A stretch of 64,000 nt of DNA from Polyangiaceae bacterium. GTDB taxonomy: Bacteria; Myxococcota_A; Polyangia; Polyangiales; Polyangiaceae. Shown here in pieces: positions 35,328-44,381 of the stretch; positions within the stretch are counted from its first letter, which is position 1, and the number at the start of each line of letters is the position of its first letter. The stretch lies in the NCBI GenBank assembly GCA_041389725.1, contig JAWKRG010000003.1, forward strand, positions 124,001 through 188,000, in the 5' to 3' direction. The notes below the pieces were generated by a model that did not search any database, had not been told where the DNA came from, and saw only the letters and a program-made list of their open reading frames with translations. Made by a program: the position numbers and the translations under genes.

Positions 35328-36008
35328 CTACTTCGAGCCCGAGACCTCGTAGGCAAGCTCCAGGGTGACGAGCGCCAAATGCCCCTCCACTGGTGCCTGG
35401 GGCGCGCGATCATCGACGGCGCTCGCCACGCCACAAGCGCCGCCCCCCGGCATTCCGGCAGCCGACGCCGCGAGCGACGCAAACAGCGATTTCGAAACGT
35501 GAGTTCCCGCGCGCAGGCCGACCTGGAGAAACCCACCGCTTGAGCGCGCACAAGGGTTTTTGACCCCCGAATCACCACGAAAGCCCCCAAAACCCAACCA
35601 GAAGCTGAAGCTCGAGGCTGCACGGTAGCTGCTGGAGACCTCCACGAGTCCGCCCAGGTAGAGCCCCACGCCGATTGGACCTGGTTCCCGCGGAAACAGG
35701 CCGAGGTCCGCGGTAGCACCGATGCCGAGTCCGTCCATCATCGGCCAAACGGCGAACGTCCGAAATCCGTAGGCAGGGTTTGCGATGAGGTCGCAGCGAT
35801 CGCCGCACCCGGTTGCCGCCATGCCTGCGCCCAGCCCGTATCGAGCCGCCGGCACGGGGCGTAGCGGTTCGGGTCGCTCGGGGCGCAAAACCGTCGCGCG
35901 GCTCGCGGGCCCAACCGCGTCGTCGTCGGCCAGCGCGACGGCGGACCACGACAGGGCCGCGAATGCCACGCAGGCGAAGCGGCTCGCCGTTCTGTTCCCC
36001 TGCCCCAT
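35328..36008 (-). CDS. Small secreted protein, possible outer-membrane beta-barrel
   Basis: 226 aa from ATG 36008 (MGQGNRTASRFACVAFAALSWSAVALADD, Sec signal with AxA site). The mature sequence is Gly/Ala-rich with short alternating strands (IGVGLYLGGLVEVSSSYRAA, FSFWLGFGGFRGDSG, LALVTLELAYEVSG). A CGDRCD motif lies in the middle. It looks like an eight-strand-type outer-membrane barrel but no family is recognised. It lies between the two copies of the 98-bp repeat, so it may have come with the rearrangement. Confidence 0.68.
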   Translation of the reverse strand: MGQGNRTASRFACVAFAALSWSAVALADDDAVGPASRATVLRPERPEPLRPVPAARYGLGAGMAATGCGDRCDLIANPAYGFRTFAVWPMMDGLGIGATADLGLFPREPGPIGVGLYLGGLVEVSSSYRAASSFSFWLGFGGFRGDSGVKNPCARSSGGFLQVGLRAGTHVSKSLFASLAASAAGMPGGGACGVASAVDDRAPQAPVEGHLALVTLELAYEVSGSK

Positions 36009-36105
36009 GCTCGTTCTTCGTCTGACGTCGACGACGCGCCGAGCATGCACGAAATCGCAGCGACTTCCGACTCGACCGCTCACGAATCCGAGGCAAAGGC
36101 GCGAG

Positions 36106-36222
36106 TCAGGGACTCGCCCCCACGGAGCGCCCCAGCCGTGCCATGCTCGGCGCGCTATCACCGAAGGACCAGGGCACCAGGGCAATGAGGATCAACGCAG
36201 CTCGCACGACCGCGACGAGCAT
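36106..36222 (-). pseudogene. Remnant of the polysaccharide deacetylase 5' end
   Basis: The second copy of the 98-bp segment, read on the minus strand, gives MLVAVVRAALILIALVPW and continues to SMARL before diverging and stopping at 36106, 38 aa in all. This is the deacetylase signal peptide without its enzyme. It is a duplicated fragment rather than a functional gene; it overlaps the start of the kinase-like gene on the opposite strand. Confidence 0.7.
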
Positions 36223-36228
36223 ACTCCG
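36131..36228. repeat. 98-bp duplicated segment, copy 2
   Basis: Copy of 35181-35278 with one mismatch. On the plus strand it provides the ribosome binding region and first 15 codons (MRINAARTTATSIL) of the Fam20C-like kinase gene. So the same DNA encodes a signal peptide on one strand at copy 1 and the start of a different exported protein on the other strand here. Confidence 0.95.
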
Positions 36229-37486
36229 TCGCTGGCGAGATTGTATCGCCGGGACGACTGCCGTGGCGGGCTGCCTCTCGATCCAGGCGTGTGATCGCGA
36301 CACGGCTTCGACGTCGGCGCCGAGTCCGGTCGTTTCAGCGTCAGGCCCGTCAGCGGCGTCCGGCGCAGTCAGCGCAGCGGCACCCGTCGCAGCCAGCGCG
36401 GCGACGCCCAGTGGGTCTGTGCCTTCCGGGGCGGTAGAGGAACCGACGGCCCCGCCGCCTCCGCTGAGAGACGAGCGACGACACGCCGACGCACCCAAGC
36501 CCCCCCAAGCCGTGGCGCCGCACACCGGCTGGTCAGGCCCCATCGCCCCGGAAGGCGACGCTGCTTGGCTCGCGCGGCTCGCGCGCTCGCCGGTGGTCGC
36601 CGTCGTTGCCAACGCCGGTGGATCGAGCATCACGCTGCGCGTGCGCTTCGAAGATGGTGGCCGCGCACTGTTCAAGCCCGAGCAAAAGAAATGGCGCGCA
36701 GGCTTCCGTGGGGAGATCGCGGCTTACCACGTGGATCGCCTCCTCGGTTTCGGTCGTGTCGCGGTCGTCAGCGGCCGCGCGCTCGACGGCAAGTTGCTGC
36801 GCGCGCATCTCACCTACGCCAAGACGGATGCTGCGTGGCTCACTCGCTTCGACGACGAGGTGGTGATACACGACGGCATCGTGCACGGGGCGATGATCGC
36901 TTGGCACCCACGCCCGCTGTTCTCCGCGGCGCCACCCGCGGACTTCACCGAAGGACTTCGCTCCACCGCGCTACTGCGTCCGGCTGTCGCCGAACGACTC
37001 GCGGAATGGTCGGACATGCTGGTGTTCGACCAGTTGATCAACAACACGGACCGCTGGTCCGGCGGCAACGTGCTGAGCCTTGGCCGCGGCGGGCCGCTGA
37101 TCTTCCTGGACCAAGCCGCTGCGTTCAATCCTTGGCGCCCGGGCGCGCCCCTGGAGCGTCGCCTGGCGGGCCTGTGCCGGTTTCGTCGCGCCACGGTCAA
37201 CGCGATCCGCGGGCATCGTCAGTCTGCTCCCTTGACCCGCGCGCTGGAGGATTCCCTTTCGCACGATCCCTTGGCGCCGGTGCTCTCCAGCAAGAGCATC
37301 GCCGGGCTCGGCGAGCGCCTGGAGCAAGTGGCGGAGCACATGGACGGATGCGAGCAAGCGCTTGGTCTGGTCATGACGTCCTTCGCCGTCGGCGATGCCA
37401 CCGACGGCGGCGCGGTCACCAGCGCAGATGCGGCAGCGCCCCCACCACCGCTCGAAGACGCCGCCCCCGATCGCGCGCATCCCTGA
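36185..37486 (+). CDS. Fam20C-like exported protein kinase (secretory-pathway kinase family)
   Basis: 433 aa from ATG 36185. An N-terminal segment with RRWRDCIAGTTAVAGCLSIQAC is signal-like and ends in a possible lipobox, followed by a Ser/Ala/Pro linker to about residue 115. The remainder has the atypical-kinase pattern of Fam20/four-jointed proteins. The ATP-binding Lys164 lies in ALFKPEQ, the helix Glu177 in FRGEIAAYHVDRLLGF, the catalytic Asp289 in FDQLINNTDRWSGGNVL, and the metal-binding Asp309 in FLDQAAAFN. Eukaryotic relatives phosphorylate secreted proteins or glycans. The bacterial substrate is unknown. The C-terminus has another disordered Ala/Pro tail. Confidence 0.8.
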   Translation: MRINAARTTATSILRRWRDCIAGTTAVAGCLSIQACDRDTASTSAPSPVVSASGPSAASGAVSAAAPVAASAATPSGSVPSGAVEEPTAPPPPLRDERRHADAPKPPQAVAPHTGWSGPIAPEGDAAWLARLARSPVVAVVANAGGSSITLRVRFEDGGRALFKPEQKKWRAGFRGEIAAYHVDRLLGFGRVAVVSGRALDGKLLRAHLTYAKTDAAWLTRFDDEVVIHDGIVHGAMIAWHPRPLFSAAPPADFTEGLRSTALLRPAVAERLAEWSDMLVFDQLINNTDRWSGGNVLSLGRGGPLIFLDQAAAFNPWRPGAPLERRLAGLCRFRRATVNAIRGHRQSAPLTRALEDSLSHDPLAPVLSSKSIAGLGERLEQVAEHMDGCEQALGLVMTSFAVGDATDGGAVTSADAAAPPPPLEDAAPDRAHP

Positions 37487-37548
37487 GCCGGCACCGAGCG
37501 CTCGCGGGGAGAATCGTCGCCCCTCGTTGCAGCTTCACATGAGCGGAG

Positions 37549-38223
37549 TCAGCGTTGCCGTGCTGGTGCCCTCTTGGCGCGCGGCTTCGCTTTGCTCTCG
37601 CGCAGCGACGCACCGGTGCCGACGAGCTGTTCACGCAAGGCTTCGTTGTCCTTCGCCAACGCGCGTCGCTTTTGCTCGGCCCGCTCCAACAGGCGCGTCG
37701 CCTCGCTGCTTCGCGCGCGTTCGGCTGTCACCAGGCGATCGTAGGCGTCCTGCAGCCGCGCGGTCTCCGGTTCGAGCTTCGCGAAGTAGAGCGCGCCGCC
37801 GGTCAGCACCGTGAGCACCCAGGCGCCCGCCAAGAAGAGGGCGGTACGACGCACACCGCGCAGGTGCGCATCATGCCGAAACGCCTCCAACCGCTCTTGG
37901 TGCGACCGCTCGAGATCGGCTTCGCGAGCGCGGGCACGCGCCTCGGCGTCAGCCCGCGCATGTTCCACTGCTGCGAGCTTGAACGCCTCCAACCTGGCGG
38001 CTTCTTCGCGGGCGCGAAGCTCGTACTGGTGGCGGGTGGCTTCTTCCGCCTTGAGGCGACGAGCCCGGGCCTCGGCAACGAGCCGCTCGCGCTGTTCCTG
38101 CTCCAATCTCTCGATCTCGACCTGGCGCAGCCGCGCTTCTTCCTCGGGCTGCACGCGCTTTCGCCCGAGATCGAACAACCCCTTGAAAGGAAACAACATC
38201 GAGTCGTCGCGTCGATCCGCCAT
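37549..38223 (-). CDS. Coiled-coil membrane protein
   Basis: 224 aa from ATG 38223 (MADRRDDSMLFPF). Residues about 30-120 are an unbroken charged coiled coil rich in Arg, Glu and Ala (RLEQEQRERLVAEARARRLK). A single transmembrane helix (TALFLAGAWVLTVLTGGALYF) follows, then a second coiled coil (AYDRLVTAERARSSEATRLLERAEQKRR) and a basic tail (KAKPRAKRAPARQR). The long helix before the membrane suggests a scaffolding or filament-linked role. Function unknown. Confidence 0.72.
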   Translation of the reverse strand: MADRRDDSMLFPFKGLFDLGRKRVQPEEEARLRQVEIERLEQEQRERLVAEARARRLKAEEATRHQYELRAREEAARLEAFKLAAVEHARADAEARARAREADLERSHQERLEAFRHDAHLRGVRRTALFLAGAWVLTVLTGGALYFAKLEPETARLQDAYDRLVTAERARSSEATRLLERAEQKRRALAKDNEALREQLVGTGASLRESKAKPRAKRAPARQR

Positions 38224-38480
38224 GGCCTCAGTCCAGTTCGAACACTGCTGAGACAAGGCGACCGCGGCGAGCCTTGGGCGGGAAAGAGACGCGCCGGGTC
38301 GGCCCGCCCCCGCTCAGCGCGTCGCCGCGCGCGACGCCCTGGGCGCCGGGACGTCCGCGTCGAGCCGCGCGTTTCCTGAACGCCCTTCCAGGCAGTGACG
38401 GACCTCGGTTGAGTAGCCGCCAGCTGCCGCAGCGTCCTAGACCCCACCCCCCCCTTGAGGCCGCAGCTGAGGGCCGGGAC

Positions 38481-39626
38481 TCAGAGGCCGAGCTGTTTGG
38501 CGATGATGATCTTCATGATCTCGTTGGTGCCCGCGTAGATGCGGGACACGCGCGCATCCATGTAGGCGCGCGTGACCGGATACTCGAGCATGTAGCCGTA
38601 TCCGCCGAAGAACTGCAGGCAAGTGTCGACGACCCGCGACAGCATTTCCGTCTGCCACAGCTTGGCCATGGAGCACTCCTTGACCAGGTTCGGGTTCTGC
38701 AGGTGCTCCGAGAACAGGCGATCGAGAAAGGCGCGCCCGACCTCGACGTCCGCCGCGCACTCGGCCAGCTTGAACTTGGTGTTCTGAAAGCTGCCGATCG
38801 GTTTGCCGAAGGCCCGGCGCTCTTGCACGTACACCAGGGTGTCTGCCAAGACTTGCTCCGCTCCGGCTTGAGACGCCGCGGCCACGACCAGGCGTTCTTG
38901 CGCGAGCTTCTGCATCAGCATCATGAAGCCCGCACCCTCTTCACTCAGACGATTGTCCGCGGGCACGCGACAGTCCTCGAAGTGCAGCTCGGCCGTGTCT
39001 TGGGACGGCATACCCATCTTGGCCAGCTTCTTTCCCTTGTTGAAGCCCGCCGTACCGGCTTCCACCACGAAGAGGGAGATGCCGCGATGCGCGTTCTTGG
39101 GATCCATGTCCGTCTTGGCAGCGACGATCACCAGATCGCAGAGCAGACCATTGCTGATGAAGGTCTTGGAGCCGTTGATCACGTAGTGGTCGCCGTCCCG
39201 GACCGCGGTGGTGGCGATGTTGGCGAGGTCCGAGCCCGTTCCCGGCTCGGTCATTGCGATGGCGGTGACGATGTCGCCGTTGGCGCAACCGGGCAGCCAA
39301 CGCGCCTTCTGTGCGTCAGTGCCAAAAGAGTACAGGTAGGGCACGACGATGTCGGAGTGAAGCGACATGGCGAAACCCGACTCGTACACCCTCGCCAGCT
39401 CTTCGATCACGATGAGCGAGTGGAGCAAATCGCCGCCCGGGCCTCCCAGCTCGGGCTCGAGCCAAGGACAGAGAAAGCCGCCTTGGCCGGCTTTCGACCA
39501 GGTCTCGCGGTCGACGCTGCCGTTTTCGTTCCAGCGTGCCTGGTTCGGCTTCACCTCGCGCTCGACGAACTGGCGAAAAGACTTGCGGAATAGCTCGTGT
39601 TCTTCCGAGAAGATTCTACGTTCCAC
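38481..39626 (-). CDS. Acyl-CoA dehydrogenase
   Basis: 381 aa, normal for the family. It oxidises acyl-CoA to trans-2-enoyl-CoA, passing electrons to ETF. Visible are TAIAMTEPGTGSDLANI (FAD/substrate region), INGSKTFISNG and ERRAFGKPIGSFQNTKFKLAE. The C-terminal FGGYGYMLEYPVTRAYMDARVSRIYAGTNEIMK region carries the usual catalytic glutamate in AGTNE. It lies near fadJ- and fadI-like genes on the same strand, separated by a lipoprotein gene on the other strand, so the three likely belong to one degradation pathway. Chain-length preference is not readable. Confidence 0.95.
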   Translation of the reverse strand: MERRIFSEEHELFRKSFRQFVEREVKPNQARWNENGSVDRETWSKAGQGGFLCPWLEPELGGPGGDLLHSLIVIEELARVYESGFAMSLHSDIVVPYLYSFGTDAQKARWLPGCANGDIVTAIAMTEPGTGSDLANIATTAVRDGDHYVINGSKTFISNGLLCDLVIVAAKTDMDPKNAHRGISLFVVEAGTAGFNKGKKLAKMGMPSQDTAELHFEDCRVPADNRLSEEGAGFMMLMQKLAQERLVVAAASQAGAEQVLADTLVYVQERRAFGKPIGSFQNTKFKLAECAADVEVGRAFLDRLFSEHLQNPNLVKECSMAKLWQTEMLSRVVDTCLQFFGGYGYMLEYPVTRAYMDARVSRIYAGTNEIMKIIIAKQLGL

Positions 39627-39750
39627 GCTTCACCTCGCAGGCCGCACGGTACACCCAGCTTCCCTCGAGCTCAAAGGCAGCCGATGCGATCTGCGGTTGG
39701 CCAGACTGAGTCGGTTGCGATGACGCGTGCACGGCACTAGCCTGCCCATC

Positions 39751-40380
39751 GTGAAACGCTTGCTACTGGTCCTCGCGCTCATGCTAGTGGGCTGCCCGGC
39801 CAAGGAGGAATCGGCCGCTCCCTCGGCTTCGGCTACAGAGACCGCCAAGTCGTTGATCCCTTTGGCGGTGGGTCAATGGACGCGACACCGCGTGACCCGA
39901 GACGATGGCACCCAGTCCACCATTCGCTACCAAGTGGTCGCCGAAGAAGCAGGCGCGTTTTGGGTCGAGGTGGCCAGTGGTGACGGCAGCGGCACCGTGA
40001 TCCAACTACTGCTGCGGCGAACCGGCGAGGACGCGGAGCTGATGGCCGGGCGCGTGCGCTCGCCGGACGGCCAGATCAAGGAATCCCGAGGCAAGGATTT
40101 CGAGACGCACAAAGAGGGCTTTCGCCAGGCGATCAGCGGCACGCTGCTACCCAAGATGGCGGGGCTGCCTCAGAAAGACATCACTGTGCCCGCGGGCACC
40201 TTCCAGGGCTGCTTCGAAGAGGTGCGCACCACGACGGTGACGCAGATCACCGCGAAGAACCGTACTTACGTGCACCCCAGCGTGCCGATCACGGGTTTGG
40301 TGAAGTCGGAGACCATCGGTGAACAGCACAAGATGGAACTGGAAGCGTTTGGTCTGACCGGCGCCAAGAGCTCCATGTAG
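39751..40380 (+). CDS. Hypothetical lipoprotein
   Basis: 209 aa from GTG 39751; an upstream in-frame start is possible but would put eight residues before the signal. The signal is VKRLLLVLALMLVGCPAK with a clear lipobox. The mature domain (about 180 aa) starts with LIPLAVGQWTRHRVTRDDG and alternates beta strands (VVAEEAGAFWVEVASGDG...TVIQLLLRRTGED); a single late Cys lies in FQGCFEEV. It resembles uncharacterised lipoproteins that fold as one beta-domain. Tail-to-tail with the fadJ-like gene, separated by a stem-loop. Confidence 0.75.
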   Translation: MKRLLLVLALMLVGCPAKEESAAPSASATETAKSLIPLAVGQWTRHRVTRDDGTQSTIRYQVVAEEAGAFWVEVASGDGSGTVIQLLLRRTGEDAELMAGRVRSPDGQIKESRGKDFETHKEGFRQAISGTLLPKMAGLPQKDITVPAGTFQGCFEEVRTTTVTQITAKNRTYVHPSVPITGLVKSETIGEQHKMELEAFGLTGAKSSM

Positions 40381-40387
40381 CGAGCGG

Positions 40388-40416
40388 CGCGCCACGGCCA
40401 TCCCGACCGTGGCGCG
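40388..40416. terminator. Bidirectional stem-loop between convergent genes
   Basis: CGCGCCACGG (40388-40397) and CCGTGGCGCG (40407-40416) form a perfect 10-bp stem with a 9-nt loop. It lies in the 52-bp gap between two convergent stops and so probably terminates both transcripts. There is no T-run, which is common in GC-rich genomes. Confidence 0.65.
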
Positions 40417-40432
40417 GAGGTATCACCTGAAC

Positions 40433-42682
40433 TCACACGCGCAGGCGAGAGCTGCCGGCAGCCGTGTTCTGGCCGATGACGCCGGGCTTTGCTCGGCGCT
40501 CCCCGTGGAAGGTGAGACCGGACTGGGCCATCTCCACCAACACCGGAGCCGGGGCGAAGCGTCGCCCGAATTTCTTCTCGTACTTCTCCAGGCGACGCAC
40601 GATTTCCAGGGCACCGATGGTGTCGACGTAGCGGAAGGGACCGCCGCGGAAGGGAGCGAATCCCAAGCCGAAGATGGCACCGATGTCGCCGTCCCGGGCG
40701 CTACGCAGGATTCCCTCGCCAAAGCAAAGCGCCGCTTCGTTCACCATCTGCAGCGCGCAGCGTTCGGCGATCTCGTGACCGGGCAAGTCGGACTTGGGCT
40801 CCACTCCGAGCACGGCGTAGACGCTTTCGTCGACCTGCTTCTTGCCCTTCTTCTTGCCGTCGTAGCGATAGAAGCCGCGCTTGTTCTTGCGGCCGAAGCG
40901 TTGGTCGGCGACCAGCTTCTCCATGCCGGGGGGGGGGATCAGGCGGTCACCGAAGGCGTCGAGCATGATCTTGCCGACCTTCTCGCCCACGTCGATGCCC
41001 ACCTCGTCGAGCAGGGTGACAGGCCCGACCGGGAATCCCCAATCCATCAGCGCGCCGTCCAGCTTCTCCACCGGCACGCCCTCGGCCAGCAAGTACGCCG
41101 CCTCGTTCATGTACGGAGCGAGAATGCGCGAGGTGTAGAAGCCCACGCCGTCGTTGACGACGATCACGGTCTTCCCCTGCTTTTTGCCGAGCTCCACGCA
41201 AGTGGCAGTGACCCATGCCGCCGTCTTCGGCGTCACGATGATCTCCAAGAGCGGCATCTTGTGCACGGGAGAGAAGTAGTGCATGCCCACGACGCGCTCG
41301 GGGTGCGTGGCTTCCTCGGCCAAGCGCGTGATGGGAATGCTCGAGGTGTTCGAGGCAAAGATCGCCTGGGGATGACCCTGAGCTTCGATGTCCGCGATCA
41401 TCTTGCGCTTGAGCCCGACGTCCTCGAACACCGCCTCGATCACGACCTCCGCGTCCTTGAAGCCGCGGTAGTCCGTCGTCGCCGTCACCCGCGCGAGGAT
41501 CACGTCGCGGTCGTTGCTGGAGATGCGCCGGCGCTTGTGGCGTTCTTGGACGATGTCGCCCACGTACTTCATGCCGGCAGCAAGCCCCTTGTCGTCGCGG
41601 TCCTTCATGCGTACCGGCGTTTTGGCCACCGCACTGGTGACGTAGGCGATGCCCGCGCCCATCAAGCCAGCACCTAACATGCCGACCTTGTGCACCGGGC
41701 GCGCCTTGATCGAAGGATCGTCGACGCCGCTGTCCTTCTTCAGCTCCGTCGTCGCGAAGAAGATGTTCATCAGCTGCGCGGCTTCGGGACTGACCACCAG
41801 CTCGCCAAAAGCTTCCGCTTCGGCGTCGAGCCCTTTGGCCATGCCCTTTTCGAGCCCGACCTTGATCACGTCCAAGATGCGCTCGGGCGCGGGGTAATTG
41901 CCACGGGTCTTCGCCAGCAGCTTCTTGCGCGCTTGGTCGAAGAGCACTTTGCGCCCAAGGGCGGTCTCGCCCAAAAACTTGTCGGTGAGCTTCGAGGTGT
42001 CGAAGCCCGCTGCCTTTGGTTTGCCCTTGGACTCGGCAAGCGCGAGGGCGCGTTGGCAAGCGACCTCGAGCAAGATCGGTTGAGGTACGACCTCGTCGAC
42101 CAGCCCGATCTTCTTGGCGCGCTTGGCGTCCAGTTGCTTGCCCGTGAGGACGAGATCGAGCGCCGCCTGAATGCCGACCAACCGCGGAAGGCGCTGTGTG
42201 CCGCCTGCGCCGGGCAGGAGTCCGAGCTGTACCTCGGGCAGACCGAGCTTGGTCTTCTTGCTGTCACTGGCGACTCGGCCATGACAGGCCAGCGCCACCT
42301 CGAGACCTCCGCCCAAGCAGGCGCCGTGAATGGCGGCGACGACAGGCAATCGAAATGCTTCGAGCCGGTCCATGCCGCGCTGCCCCGCGCGAGAAAGCTC
42401 GCGCGCATCGTGGGCCGTGCGCACGGCGCCGAGCATCTTCACGTCGGCGCCGGCAATGAAGGAGTCCGGCTTGCCACTGGTGAACACGACGGCAATCACG
42501 TCACTGGACTGGTCCAGCTCTTCGAACACCCGCGAGAACTCCTCGGCGAAGCTCTGCTGCAGGGTATTCATCGACTCGCCGGGCACATCCATGCGCACGA
42601 CGGCCACGCCGTCGGCACGCTTTTCCACGGAGAGGGTGGAGCTTTGCTTGCCGTTACCGCCGTCGTTCTTCATCGTCGCCAT
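40433..42682 (-). CDS. FadJ-like enoyl-CoA hydratase / 3-hydroxyacyl-CoA dehydrogenase
   Basis: 749 aa from ATG 42682. The N-terminal hydratase/isomerase domain has SFIAGADVKM, HGACLGGGLEVALACHGR and GLLPGAGGTQRLPRLVG. The middle NAD-binding domain has VGMLGAGLMGAGIAYV and the C-terminal 3-hydroxyacyl-CoA dehydrogenase domains include SNTSSIPITRLAEE, HYFSPVHKMPLLEII and FGLGFAPFRGGPFRYVDTIG. It performs the second and third beta-oxidation steps in the cytoplasm. Its start overlaps the stop of the thiolase gene by one base, as in fadIJ operons. Confidence 0.95.
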   Translation of the reverse strand: MATMKNDGGNGKQSSTLSVEKRADGVAVVRMDVPGESMNTLQQSFAEEFSRVFEELDQSSDVIAVVFTSGKPDSFIAGADVKMLGAVRTAHDARELSRAGQRGMDRLEAFRLPVVAAIHGACLGGGLEVALACHGRVASDSKKTKLGLPEVQLGLLPGAGGTQRLPRLVGIQAALDLVLTGKQLDAKRAKKIGLVDEVVPQPILLEVACQRALALAESKGKPKAAGFDTSKLTDKFLGETALGRKVLFDQARKKLLAKTRGNYPAPERILDVIKVGLEKGMAKGLDAEAEAFGELVVSPEAAQLMNIFFATTELKKDSGVDDPSIKARPVHKVGMLGAGLMGAGIAYVTSAVAKTPVRMKDRDDKGLAAGMKYVGDIVQERHKRRRISSNDRDVILARVTATTDYRGFKDAEVVIEAVFEDVGLKRKMIADIEAQGHPQAIFASNTSSIPITRLAEEATHPERVVGMHYFSPVHKMPLLEIIVTPKTAAWVTATCVELGKKQGKTVIVVNDGVGFYTSRILAPYMNEAAYLLAEGVPVEKLDGALMDWGFPVGPVTLLDEVGIDVGEKVGKIMLDAFGDRLIPPPGMEKLVADQRFGRKNKRGFYRYDGKKKGKKQVDESVYAVLGVEPKSDLPGHEIAERCALQMVNEAALCFGEGILRSARDGDIGAIFGLGFAPFRGGPFRYVDTIGALEIVRRLEKYEKKFGRRFAPAPVLVEMAQSGLTFHGERRAKPGVIGQNTAAGSSRLRV

Positions 42683-43974
42683 CACTCCGCCTCCAGGACC
42701 ATTGCCGCACCCAAGCCACCGGCCGCACAGGCCGTGCACAACGCCAGCTCGCCACCCCGCCGCCGCAGCTCGTTCAGGGTCTGGGTGATCTGACGCGCGC
42801 CCGTGGCCGCGAAGGGATGACCGATGGAGATGCTTCCACCCGTGGTGTTGAACTTGTCCCAGTTCACTTCGCCGAGCCGCTTGGACCGGCCCAGGTTGGT
42901 CTTGGCCCACTCGTCGCTCTCGAAGGCCTGGGTGTTGCTGAGGACTTGCGCCGCAAAGGCCTCGTGCATGTCCACCAAGTCCATGTCCTTCAACTTCACG
43001 CCAGCGCGATCCAGCGCCAGTGGCGACGCATGGCTGGGGCCCATCAGCATTTGCCCCGCGGGATCCAACGCCGCAAAGGCGTAGGAACGAATGAAACCGA
43101 GCACGTCGAAGCCACCGGCCTTCGCCTTGTCCTCGCTCATCAGCAGCAGCGCGCTGGCACCGTCCGTCAGCGGCGAGCTGTTGCCGGCGGTGATGGTGCC
43201 GTGCTTGCGGTCGAAGGCAGGCCTCAGCTTCTCGTAGCTCTCGAGCTGACTGTCTTTGCGCACCAGGTTGTCTTCGGTGCAGGTTTCGTAGCTCGGCGGC
43301 ACGTACACGTGCATCACTTCCTGCTCGAAGCGCCCATCGGCCCAAGCCGCGGCGGCGAGCGTGTGGCTGCGGTGGGCGAACTCGTCCTGGGCTTTGCGCG
43401 TGATGCCGTTTTCCTTGGCCATCTTCTCGGCGCTCTCTCCCATCGTCAGCCCGGTGCTGGGCTCCTTCAGGGCTGGGGGCACCGGCATGAGATCCTTCGG
43501 GCTCAACTTGCTGAAGGCCTTGAGGCGTTCTCCGAAGCTGCGCGCGCGGGAGGCGGCGATCAGTGCTTCCGCGAGTTTCTTGCTGACCGCAATGGGTACG
43601 TCACTCGCGCTGTCGGCGCCACCGGCCACGCCGCAGTCGATGGTGCCGGCCAAGATGGCTTCCGCAACGTTGACTGCGGATTGGTAGCTGGTCGCGCAAG
43701 CGCGCGATACGCTGTAGGCCTCGATGCTGCGCGGCATGCCCGTTGCCAGCACGACCTCACGAGCGATGTTCGGCGCAGAAAGCGAGGGGACGACCTGGCC
43801 GTACACCAGCTGCTGCACCTCTTCTGGCGAGACGTTGCTGCGCTGAAGAAGCTCCGCCACCACTACCTTGCCTAGGTCCAGGGCGGACAGGTTCTTGTAG
43901 GCGCTCGACGCCTTCACGAACGGAGTTCTCAGCCCTGCCACCACCGCGACGCGGCGACCATTCTTCTTACCCAT
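42682..43974 (-). CDS. FadI-like acetyl-CoA C-acyltransferase (thiolase)
   Basis: 430 aa from ATG 43974 (MGKKNGRRVAVVAGLRTPF); upstream in-frame codons are not thiolase-like. Active-site motifs are the acyl-Cys in SRACATSYQSA, GNSSPLTDGASALLL, MHEAFAAQ with its His, IGHPFAATGARQI, and CTACAAGGLGAAM with the second Cys. It cleaves 3-ketoacyl-CoA to acetyl-CoA and a shortened acyl-CoA, and would form a complex with the following FadJ-like protein. Length and motif content match the FadI rather than FadA type. Confidence 0.95.
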   Translation of the reverse strand: MGKKNGRRVAVVAGLRTPFVKASSAYKNLSALDLGKVVVAELLQRSNVSPEEVQQLVYGQVVPSLSAPNIAREVVLATGMPRSIEAYSVSRACATSYQSAVNVAEAILAGTIDCGVAGGADSASDVPIAVSKKLAEALIAASRARSFGERLKAFSKLSPKDLMPVPPALKEPSTGLTMGESAEKMAKENGITRKAQDEFAHRSHTLAAAAWADGRFEQEVMHVYVPPSYETCTEDNLVRKDSQLESYEKLRPAFDRKHGTITAGNSSPLTDGASALLLMSEDKAKAGGFDVLGFIRSYAFAALDPAGQMLMGPSHASPLALDRAGVKLKDMDLVDMHEAFAAQVLSNTQAFESDEWAKTNLGRSKRLGEVNWDKFNTTGGSISIGHPFAATGARQITQTLNELRRRGGELALCTACAAGGLGAAMVLEAE

Positions 43975-44381
43975 GCGACTTGGCTCCCTTCGGCGCGCCG
44001 CGCTCGGGGCACGCTTCAATGCTGGACGCGGGGCGCTCCCCCGCGGAGTCATTGGTTAAGCACCATGACGCGGCGTGTCAAGCGCGGGGTCCTCCGCGCT
44101 GCCATGCCAGCGAAACCACGGATGAATCACGGCCTGCATCACAGGTGGGCGCAGCGGCCTGCGCCGTCGAGGCGCGATTGCGGATGAAGCTGCGCGACCG
44201 GCTCTCGCCGACTCGACGCGACCGGCTCTCGCCGACTCGACGCGACCGGCTCTCGCCGACTCGACGCGACCGGCTCTCGCCGACTCGACGCAACTGACTC
44301 AGGTCGACTCGGTGCGTACGACTGGCCGACTCGCGCGATCGATTCGACGCGACCGGCTCTTGGTGACTCGACGCGAGCGAT
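43975..44381. other. Intergenic region with repeats upstream of the thiolase gene
   Basis: About 400 bp without a supported gene. It holds the probable promoter of the fadI-fadJ operon and, farther out, the 24-bp tandem repeats and degenerate copies of their GACTCGACGCGA core up to about 44390. The peptide read through the repeats (RRVGESRS repeated) has no sign of being a protein. Confidence 0.5.
44194..44289. repeat. 24-bp tandem repeat, four copies
   Basis: GCGACCGGCTCTCGCCGACT followed by CGAC is repeated exactly four times (44194-44217, 44218-44241, 44242-44265, 44266-44289), with decayed copies continuing to about 44390. It lies between the thiolase promoter and the 3' end of the next minus-strand gene. 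Likely a slippage minisatellite. Confidence 0.9.

Noticed and set aside
44194..44289. CRISPR-like array or repeat protein
   Set aside because: There are no spacers between the 24-bp units, and the peptide they would encode is a simple repeated octapeptide without other support.
44078..44293. 71-aa minus-strand protein with repeated RRVGESRS
   Set aside because: It is made almost entirely of the 24-bp minisatellite and lacks a ribosome binding site.
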